Positions 58,471 through 64,000 of a stretch of 64,000 nt of DNA are shown here, one piece after another. How positions within the stretch are numbered: the first letter of the stretch is position 1; every line of letters begins with the position of its first letter. The stretch comes from Streptomyces phaeolivaceus. GTDB lineage: Bacteria; Actinomycetota; Actinomycetes; Streptomycetales; Streptomycetaceae. Below the pieces are notes generated by a model. The model did no database searches. It saw only the letters and a list, made by a program, of their open reading frames with translations, and was not told where the DNA came from. The stretch covers positions 7,378,001-7,442,000 of the forward strand of contig NZ_CP045096.1 in the NCBI RefSeq assembly GCF_009184865.1. The letters run 5' to 3'. A program made the position numbers and the translations under genes.

Positions 58471-58629
58471 TCAGCCCTCCGACCCGCCCCGTGTCACGAG
58501 GGACGCGATCTGTTCGGTGTAGCGGCGGCGGTCGTGGTGTTCGAGGTCGAGGATCTCCTCGAAGCTCCAGTGGAAGTGGTAGGCGACGTACGCGATCTCC
58601 TCGTGCAGCCGGTCGGTCGCGTACGTCAC
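58471..58629 (-). CDS. Small eCIS-associated protein (DUF6760-like)
   Basis: 52 residues beginning MTYATDRLHEEIAYVAYHFH and continuing WSFEEILDLEHHDRRRY. The pattern of an acidic/aromatic helix followed by LDLEHHDRRRY recurs in small proteins between tube and tape-measure genes in contractile loci. Function unknown; in tailed phages the equivalent position holds a tail assembly chaperone. The GTG start overlaps the preceding stop by four bases (GTGA). Confidence 0.82.
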   Translation of the reverse strand: MTYATDRLHEEIAYVAYHFHWSFEEILDLEHHDRRRYTEQIASLVTRGGSEG

Positions 58630-59153
58630 GATTCCCCCAGGCGGCTCCCGCCGAGTTCGACCTCGAAGGGCTCGGAGCAGTGCGGGCACCGCACGGCCGC
58701 GCGGGTGTGGCCCTCCGCGTTGACCTGCCGGTAGAAGTCCTGGAGGAACGCGAGGTCGGACGCGAACATGTTCTCCACGATCCCGTCGTGGACCATCGGC
58801 AGATTGCCCAGCCGGGTGATGACCCGGCCGAGCAGCACGACCGACAGATACGCCGGGTTCTCCTGCACGCGGACGTCCCGCAGTGGGATCAACTCGTCCC
58901 GGGCGGTGGCGAGACGCATCACGCCCTCCCGGTGGACGTTGCCCGCCTCGTCGACATAGCCGCGCGGCAGCTCGAACGGGAACTCCGTCCGCAGCCGTTG
59001 CGCGACCGGCGCGACGGCCGGAGCCGGAGTCGGCGCCGGAGCCGACGCGGCGGCGGGAGGCGCGGCGGTGGTGGGGAAGGGGGCCGCGGCCGGAGCCGCT
59101 TCCTCCTGCCCCGCACCCGGGACCGCGCCCGCCCTGGCAGCCGTGCGCCGCAT
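58626..59153 (-). CDS. eCIS protein with Pro/Ala linker and CxxC motif
   Basis: 175 residues. An N-terminal Ala/Pro/Thr-rich segment (1-55) precedes a compact domain: FPFELPRGYVDEAGNVHREG, then LRDVRVQENPAYLSVVLLGR, then the CPHCSEPFEVEL stretch near the C-terminus. This architecture is typical of the gene after the tube in Streptomyces and PVC-like loci; I infer a tube-assembly or chaperone role. Only one CxxC is present, so a zinc site would need a dimer or other ligands. Start overlaps the tube stop by one base (TAATG). Confidence 0.85.
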   Translation of the reverse strand: MRRTAARAGAVPGAGQEEAAPAAAPFPTTAAPPAAASAPAPTPAPAVAPVAQRLRTEFPFELPRGYVDEAGNVHREGVMRLATARDELIPLRDVRVQENPAYLSVVLLGRVITRLGNLPMVHDGIVENMFASDLAFLQDFYRQVNAEGHTRAAVRCPHCSEPFEVELGGSRLGES

Positions 59154-59596
59154 TACTCGATGACCAGTTCTTCGAAGACGATGGTCACGGTCTCGGTGAG
59201 CGCGGACGCCTCGCCCGCCTTGAGGGTGCTCGCGTCGATCTTGCTGCACCAGGCGTTGCGCATGTTGTACCGCTTCACCGGGTTGTTCTGATAATCCATC
59301 ATGATGATCGACGCGTTCTTGCGCGCCGACCCCATCTGACCGTTGATCGAGTCGTTGATCCACGTGTTGAACGCGGCCGACTGCGTCATACCGCGCACGA
59401 CCGTGCACTGCCCGTTCTTCTGCACACCGGGCAGCAGGTTGACCTCGGGCCGGCCCTGCGCGGAGTTCTGCTGGTACGTGATGACGTCCTGTTCGAGGGT
59501 GAGGCCGCTGACCTCCGCGAGGTACTCGACCATCACCCCGTCGATCTGCAGGCCGAAATTATGTGAAGTAAGGGCGTCACCCGGCGCGAGACTCAT
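59153..59596 (-). CDS. Main inner tube protein
   Basis: 147-residue gp19-type tube protein, expected to stack as hexamers inside the sheath. Conserved phrases: HNFGLQIDGVMVEYLAEVSG, RPEVNLLPGVQKNGQCTVVRG and the C-terminal AGEASALTETVTIVFEELVI. The ATG at 59596 follows AAGGACAC. It lies 72 nt downstream of the sheath gene, the usual order in contractile systems. Confidence 0.95.
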   Translation of the reverse strand: MSLAPGDALTSHNFGLQIDGVMVEYLAEVSGLTLEQDVITYQQNSAQGRPEVNLLPGVQKNGQCTVVRGMTQSAAFNTWINDSINGQMGSARKNASIIMMDYQNNPVKRYNMRNAWCSKIDASTLKAGEASALTETVTIVFEELVIE

Positions 59597-59668
59597 CTGT
59601 TCTGTGTCCTTCTAAGGGGGCAGGGGCAAGGGGCTTCAGTGGGGCAGGGGGCGCGGGCCGGTGACGGC

Positions 59669-61246
59669 CTACTCCTCCAGCTCCCCGCTGCCGCTGGAGA
59701 ACTGGGCCAGCCGGAAGATCACGAACTCGGCGGGCTTGACCGGGGCGATACCGATCTCGCAGATGACCCGGCCGAGGTCGACCGACTCCGGCGGGTTGGT
59801 CTCCTCGTCGCACTTGACGTAGTACGCGTCCTCGGGCCGCTGGCCGAACAGGGCGCCCTGGCGCCACTCGTTGACCAGGAACGCGGAGACGTTGCGCCGG
59901 ATCCGGGCCCACAGCGCGTGGTCGTTCGGCTCGAACACCACCCACTGGGTGCCGATCAGGATCGACTCCTCCAGGTAGTTGAAGTACCGGCGGATGTTCA
60001 GATAGCGCCAGGCCGGGTCGGAGGACATGGTGCGGGCGCCCCAGACGCGGATGCCGCGGCCCGGGAAGGCGCGGATGCAGTTGACGCCGATGGGGTTGAG
60101 CAGGTCCTGCTCACCGCGGGTGATCTGGAGTTCCAGGTCGACCGCGCCGCGTACGACCTCGTTGGCGGGCGCCTTGTGCACACCGCGCTCGAAGTCGTTG
60201 CGGGCCCACACGCCGGCGACGTGGCCGCTCGGCGGGATGACGCGGGACTGGCCGCTGGCCGGGTCGAAGACCTTGATCCAGGGGTAGTACAGGGCCGCGT
60301 ACTTGGAGTCGTAGCCCGCGGTCTCCTGGCGCCAGACGCGGATCTGCCGGGCGTTGAGGCCGGGCGGCGGGTCGATGACGGCGACGCGGTCGCCCATCAG
60401 CTCGCAGTGCGCGATCAGACCGAGCTGGACGGCCTTGACCGCCTCCAGGTCGATCGCGCCGCGCTGGTAGGCGGCCATCAGGTCGGGCACCGCGACCATG
60501 GAGATCTCGTCCACGGCCTCCAGGCCGCCGAAACCGGTGCGGTCGGCGGAGTCGCCGAGGTACTGGGCCGGTCCGGGGTGGCTGTCGTCCGCCGCGGTGG
60601 GCGCGACGGCGGCCGGCGCGGCGGGGGCGGCCAGGGCCACGGTCTGGTTGTCGGGGCGCGCGAGCTGCGCGGCCGGCGCGGCCTCCTGGACCGTGATGAG
60701 CTTGGAGCGCTCCTTGACCTGCGTGACGACGTAGTTCCGGCCGCCCTTCTTCGCGGTCACGTCGAACGTCTCGACGGCCTTGTCGCCGTCCTTGACGATC
60801 AGCTTGAAGCGCTCGGCCGGGCCCTCGCCCTCGGGGTCGGCGACCTCGACGCTCAGCGAACCGCCCGCGACGGCGGTCACGCTGAACGTGCCCAGCTGCT
60901 TGGGCTCGCCCGGCGGCAGCGCGGCCGGCGCGGCGGAGCCCGTCACGGCGGCCGGGCCGCCGACGGAGGCGCCGCCCTGCTCGGTGCCGCCGACACGGAC
61001 GACGTACGCGGCGCTGCCGCCGTTGTTGAAGAACCCGTACACCGAGTGCGCGAGGTAGTAGCCGTCGGTGAACTCGCCGAAGGCCGCGACGTACTGGGAC
61101 CAGTTGGTCACCAGGGTCGGCTCGTTCAGCGGGCCGGTCGGGGCCAGGCCGACGAAGGCGGCGACCGAGGTGCCCACACCCTCGATGGGACGCGAGCCGC
61201 TGGCCACCTCCTCGACGTAGACGCCCGGCGACAGGTAGGACGGCAT
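59669..61246 (-). CDS. Contractile tail sheath protein
   Basis: 525-residue sheath of the phage/Afp type. The N-terminal signature MPSYLSPGVYVEEVASGSRP and SVAAFVGLAPTGPLNEPTLV are diagnostic. The C-terminal domain carries the conserved ARTMSSDPAWRYLNIRRYF and VVFEPNDHALWARIRRNVSA. Residues ~90-240 are an Ala-rich insert not needed for contraction, probably displayed on the surface. The ATG follows AAGGAG. First gene of the minus-strand eCIS run. Established work on Streptomyces particles places them in the cytoplasm, with a link to stress-induced cell death; that function is not visible from sequence. Confidence 0.97.
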   Translation of the reverse strand: MPSYLSPGVYVEEVASGSRPIEGVGTSVAAFVGLAPTGPLNEPTLVTNWSQYVAAFGEFTDGYYLAHSVYGFFNNGGSAAYVVRVGGTEQGGASVGGPAAVTGSAAPAALPPGEPKQLGTFSVTAVAGGSLSVEVADPEGEGPAERFKLIVKDGDKAVETFDVTAKKGGRNYVVTQVKERSKLITVQEAAPAAQLARPDNQTVALAAPAAPAAVAPTAADDSHPGPAQYLGDSADRTGFGGLEAVDEISMVAVPDLMAAYQRGAIDLEAVKAVQLGLIAHCELMGDRVAVIDPPPGLNARQIRVWRQETAGYDSKYAALYYPWIKVFDPASGQSRVIPPSGHVAGVWARNDFERGVHKAPANEVVRGAVDLELQITRGEQDLLNPIGVNCIRAFPGRGIRVWGARTMSSDPAWRYLNIRRYFNYLEESILIGTQWVVFEPNDHALWARIRRNVSAFLVNEWRQGALFGQRPEDAYYVKCDEETNPPESVDLGRVICEIGIAPVKPAEFVIFRLAQFSSGSGELEE

Positions 61247-61290
61247 GCTCTGCTCTCCTTGGGGTACGAGACAGGTCGCCTCTCACCCTC

Positions 61291-61305
61291 ACGCGCGAAG
61301 CGCGT
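61291..61305 (-). promoter_or_regulatory. Small hairpin in the sheath leader
   Basis: ACGCGC and GCGCGT around a 3-base loop, 45 nt before the sheath start codon. On the mRNA it is a tight stem with a UUCG-like turn. It may influence stability of the operon message. The divergent gap 61247-61441 otherwise shows only the promoter of the plus-strand gene. Confidence 0.3.
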
Positions 61306-61405
61306 CCCCCGAAACGTCCTCCGGTACCTGATAGGGGGCATGCCCGTTGCCCCCAGGGGCAGTTCGGTGCGGCGTCGGGGCACCCCGACCCTGCACCTTC
61401 TCCTC

Positions 61406-61441
61406 GTGACCCGGCCGCCGCCCGCCCGGTAGCGTCCCGAC
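61406..61441 (+). promoter_or_regulatory. Promoter of the first Ig-like membrane gene, leaderless
   Basis: GTGACC (61406-61411), 18-base spacer, TAGCGT (61430-61435), six bases, then GTG at 61442. Fits a housekeeping-type sigma site with the mRNA starting at or next to the start codon. The paralogue at 63005 has the same arrangement. Confidence 0.6.
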
Positions 61442-62908
61442 GTGAGCCTTTGGACTTCCCTCGAACCCGCCTCCACGACCGTGGACCCGGGGAGCAGTAC
61501 GACGGTACGGCTGCGTCTGCGCAACACCGGTGACGTGGTCGACGAGTACCGCTTCGAGCCGGTCGGCGACATCGCGCCCTGGACCACCGTGGAGCCGCAC
61601 ACGCTCCGGCTGTACCCGGGGACGACGGGGACGGTGGAGCTGACCTTCGCCCCGCCCCGCACCCCCGACGCGACGGCCGGCCCGAACGCGTACGCGGTGC
61701 GGATCACGCCGACCGAGCATCCGGAGGCGGTGACCGTCCCCGAGGGGAATCTGACGATCACCCCCTTCACGGAGGTGCGGGCGGAGCTGGTCCCGCCGAC
61801 CGTGAAGGGACGCCTGCGGGGACGGCCCAAGCTGGCCATCGACAACCTGGGCAACACCAAGGTGACCGCGTCGGTCAGCGGCAGCGACAACGGCGACCAG
61901 CTGTCGTACGACATCTTCCCGAGCAATGTGCGGATCGAGCCCGGTCGTGCCGCGTTCGTGAAGGCCACGCTGAAGCCGCGCCAGATCATCTGGTTCGGGT
62001 CCAAGGAGGAGCGGCCGTACGCCTTCGCGGTGAAGCGGTCGGGGGTCACGCCGCTCGATGTCGAGGGCATGTACGTCCAGCGGAGCTTCCTTCCCGGCTG
62101 GCTCGCCACCTGTCTCGGGATCTTCCTGGCGCTCGCGATCACCTTCCTGACGATGTGGTTCGCGTTCAAGCCCCAAGTGGTCAGCGCCACCAGCGAGTTG
62201 CAGGAGACCTCCGTCAGCACGCTGGCGCCCAGCCCGTCGGCGCCGGCGTCGACCCCGCCGCCGCCCACGCCCTCCGAACCCGCCCCCTCCTCCGCGCCCC
62301 CGCAGGCGGCCGAGACGGAGAGCGCCGCCTCCTCCGGCGGGAGCGGCGGCGGCAGCGGTGGCGGTGGCGGTGGCGGTGACGGCGGTGGTACCGAGGAGAA
62401 GAAGAAGGCCGCGCCCACGGCCGCGACCGCCGTACGGCAGCTGGCGGCGGCGGACCCGGCCGGACGGCACATCTGCTACCGCGCCTTCGTGACGGGCAAG
62501 GGCTGGACGGCCCCCGAGTGCGACGGCGACACGGCCGGCACGGTGGGCCAGGGCAGGTCGCTCAAGGCCCTCAACATCGCGGTGTCCGGCGTCAACGGCA
62601 CGGCCAGTGCCGCGTTCGTCCACGACCCGAACTCGACCAACGGCCAGGGCCATTACCCGAAGCCGTGGTCGAGCGCGAAGGACGGCTTCGACAACTACTT
62701 CGGCAGTTCCAAGGCGGGCGCCCCGGACATGCTGGGCTTCACCATCAACGTCGACGAAGGCGGCAAGGGCGTCTGCCAGGCGGTCCACCAGAAGGACCGG
62801 GGCTGGCAGAACCTGGCCTGCGACAAGCCCGGCGAGGGCGAGCACTACATCTTCGGCGGCACCCTCGACAACGGCATCTGGCTCGAAGCCGTCAAGTTCA
62901 CCGTCTGA
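61442..62908 (+). CDS. Ig-like membrane protein with ChW-like C-terminus (eCIS-linked)
   Basis: 488 residues. The N-terminal ~200 residues form two beta-sandwich segments (LRNTGDVVDEYRFEPVGDIA; PKLAIDNLGNTKVTASVSG). A membrane helix follows at about 220-242 (ATCLGIFLALAITFLTMW). Then comes a Pro/Ser/Gly linker and a C-terminal domain with CYRAFVTGKGW and CDGDTAGTVGQGRSLKALNI, which resembles the clostridial hydrophobic W repeat that binds surfaces. The N-terminus has no signal peptide, so it should be cytosolic, with the last domain outside. Genes of this type lie next to the sheath gene in other Streptomyces, often annotated as hydrolytic proteins; no hydrolase motif is seen here. Its position suggests a membrane-side partner of the particles. 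Confidence 0.82.
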   Translation: MSLWTSLEPASTTVDPGSSTTVRLRLRNTGDVVDEYRFEPVGDIAPWTTVEPHTLRLYPGTTGTVELTFAPPRTPDATAGPNAYAVRITPTEHPEAVTVPEGNLTITPFTEVRAELVPPTVKGRLRGRPKLAIDNLGNTKVTASVSGSDNGDQLSYDIFPSNVRIEPGRAAFVKATLKPRQIIWFGSKEERPYAFAVKRSGVTPLDVEGMYVQRSFLPGWLATCLGIFLALAITFLTMWFAFKPQVVSATSELQETSVSTLAPSPSAPASTPPPPTPSEPAPSSAPPQAAETESAASSGGSGGGSGGGGGGGDGGGTEEKKKAAPTAATAVRQLAAADPAGRHICYRAFVTGKGWTAPECDGDTAGTVGQGRSLKALNIAVSGVNGTASAAFVHDPNSTNGQGHYPKPWSSAKDGFDNYFGSSKAGAPDMLGFTINVDEGGKGVCQAVHQKDRGWQNLACDKPGEGEHYIFGGTLDNGIWLEAVKFTV

Positions 62909-62969
62909 CAAGGCCGTTGGGGCGGGCCGCCGATGGCCGCCGGGGCAGCGGGGCCTGCCCCGGCGACTC

Positions 62970-63004
62970 CTGACCGGACGGCGCCCGCCGCGTAGCGTCC
63001 CTCT
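62970..63004 (+). promoter_or_regulatory. Promoter of the second Ig-like membrane gene, leaderless
   Basis: CTGACC (62970-62975), 17-base spacer, TAGCGT (62993-62998), six bases, then GTG at 63005. Same hexamer and same distance to the start codon as the upstream paralogue. Confidence 0.6.
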
Positions 63005-64000
63005 GTGAGCCTTTGGACTTCCCTGGAACCCGTGTCGGCGGCGGTGGACCCCGGGGGTACAGCGACCGTACGGCTGCGTCTGCGCAACACCGGTGACGTG
63101 GTCGACGAGTACCGCTTCGAGCCGGTCGGCGACATCGCGCCCTGGACCACCGTGGAGCCGCAGACCCTGCGGCTCTTTCCGGGGACCACGGGGACGGTCG
63201 AGCTGACGTTCGCGCCACCGCGCACGCCGGACGCGACGGCCGGCCCGAACGCGTACGCCGTGCGGATCACCCCGACCGAGCATCCGGAGGCGGCGACCGT
63301 CCCCGAGGGGAATCTGACGATCACCCCCTTCACGGAGGTGCGGGCGGAACTCGTCCCGCCGACCGTGAAGGGACGCCTGCGGGGACGGCCCAAGCTGGCC
63401 ATCGACAACCTGGGCAACACCAAGGTGACCGCGTCGGTCAGCGGCAGCGACAACGGCGACCAGCTGTCGTACGACATCTTCCCGAGCAATGTGCGGATCG
63501 AGCCCGGTCGTGCCGCGTTCGTGAAGGCCACCCTGAAGCCGCGCCAGATCACCTGGTTCGGGTCGAAGCAGGAACGGCCGTATCTCCTCGCGGTGAAGCG
63601 GTCCGGGGTCACCCCGCTCGATGTCGAGGGCATGTACGTCCAGCGGAGCTTCCTCCCCGGCTGGCTCGCCACCTGTCTCGGGATCCTCCTCGCGCTGGCC
63701 GTCACCTTCCTGACGATGTGGTTCGCCTTCCGGCCCCAAGTGGTCAGCGCCGCCGGCGAGTACCGGGAGGCCGGCGTCAGCACGCTGCCGCCCTCGGCCT
63801 CGCCGCAGCCGCTGGAGTCCGTGCGACCGGAGCCGGAGAAGGATGCCGAGCCGGAGCCGGACGCGGCCCCCTCCGAAGAAGAGGCGGACGGCGGCGGGGG
63901 CGGGGGCGGGGGCGGTGCGCCCGAGGCCTCGTCCGAGCCGGTCGAGGAGGAGGACGAGAGCGTGCTGCCCGCGCGCAACGTCCTCCTGCGCAACCTCGCC
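63005..64000 (+). CDS. Ig-like membrane protein paralogue, 3' end outside window
   Basis: 332 codons visible, still open at the right edge. The first ~245 residues are almost identical to the preceding gene, including long stretches of identical DNA (for example around 61757-61970 against 63322-63530), and include the same membrane helix (ATCLGILLALAVTFLTMW). The sequence then diverges completely into an acidic Pro/Glu linker and poly-Gly, and ends in view with LPARNVLLRNLA. That phrase resembles the start of a ricin-type beta-trefoil, so a different binding domain may follow; this is a guess. The GTG start is the same as in the paralogue. Confidence 0.85.
   Translation, partial: MSLWTSLEPVSAAVDPGGTATVRLRLRNTGDVVDEYRFEPVGDIAPWTTVEPQTLRLFPGTTGTVELTFAPPRTPDATAGPNAYAVRITPTEHPEAATVPEGNLTITPFTEVRAELVPPTVKGRLRGRPKLAIDNLGNTKVTASVSGSDNGDQLSYDIFPSNVRIEPGRAAFVKATLKPRQITWFGSKQERPYLLAVKRSGVTPLDVEGMYVQRSFLPGWLATCLGILLALAVTFLTMWFAFRPQVVSAAGEYREAGVSTLPPSASPQPLESVRPEPEKDAEPEPDAAPSEEEADGGGGGGGGGAPEASSEPVEEEDESVLPARNVLLRNLA

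Noticed and set aside
46885..61246. Integrated prophage
   Set aside because: Only tail genes occur. There is no terminase, portal, capsid, integrase or lysis gene, and the order matches contractile injection systems.

Overview
The window is high-GC actinobacterial DNA with the codon usage, GTG starts, dense 1-4 nt gene overlaps and gene content of a Streptomyces chromosome. The block from the glycogen/trehalose genes to the EF-hand gene matches, from memory, the gene order around SCO5440-SCO5464 of S. coelicolor; that recollection should be checked by alignment.

Left part (1-36 kb). A truncated HelD-type helicase and an unusual cytochrome P450 are followed by a GlgE alpha-glucan module: glgE-treS-mak-glgB on the minus strand, with glgP on the plus strand. 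Together these interconvert trehalose, maltose, maltose-1-phosphate and branched alpha-glucan. Three secreted proteases lie here: an S8 subtilisin inside the glg locus and two tandem M4 metalloproteases. Next come two pairs of half-size ABC exporters, each pair built as an asymmetric heterodimer. A deletion relic follows, in which an ABC ATPase start is fused to a permease end and trailed by the DNA-binding end of a LuxR regulator. Then come glgX, two L,D-transpeptidase lipoproteins, an enoyl-CoA hydratase and an RsbW-like ATPase.

Middle accessory island (37.2-43.5 kb). It looks visibly less GC-rich in places. On the minus strand there is a five-gene run: unknown protein, divergent Sir2-fold protein, nucleotide-sugar dehydrogenase, MazG-like protein and NUDIX hydrolase. 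It diverges from an HTH/TPR regulator coupled to a GNAT acetyltransferase. The concentration of NAD- and nucleotide-handling proteins under a divergent regulator is the least-described feature of the window.

Then (43.5-46.7 kb) come a beta-propeller lipoprotein, a Scabin/pierisin-type secreted ADP-ribosyltransferase, a GNAT enzyme and a 70-residue EF-hand protein.

Right part (46.9-64 kb). A phage-tail-like contractile injection system (eCIS) is encoded on the minus strand: sheath, tube, a putative assembly protein, a small DUF-type protein, a 1262-residue low-complexity protein, a second tube protein, a LysM baseplate hub, a VgrG-like spike, gp25, gpJ-like and gpI-like baseplate proteins, and a terminal zinc-ribbon membrane protein with a discoidin-like domain. 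Two recently duplicated Ig-like membrane proteins diverge from the sheath gene. No PAAR tip, AAA+ ATPase, cap or fibre gene is visible inside the window; the locus may continue beyond the right edge.

Two sequence-scale patterns recur. One is a GC-rich dispersed repeat family used as hairpins or terminators, with one copy inside an eCIS reading frame. The other is a set of genes with a -10-like hexamer only 6-7 nt before the start codon, which predicts leaderless mRNAs.
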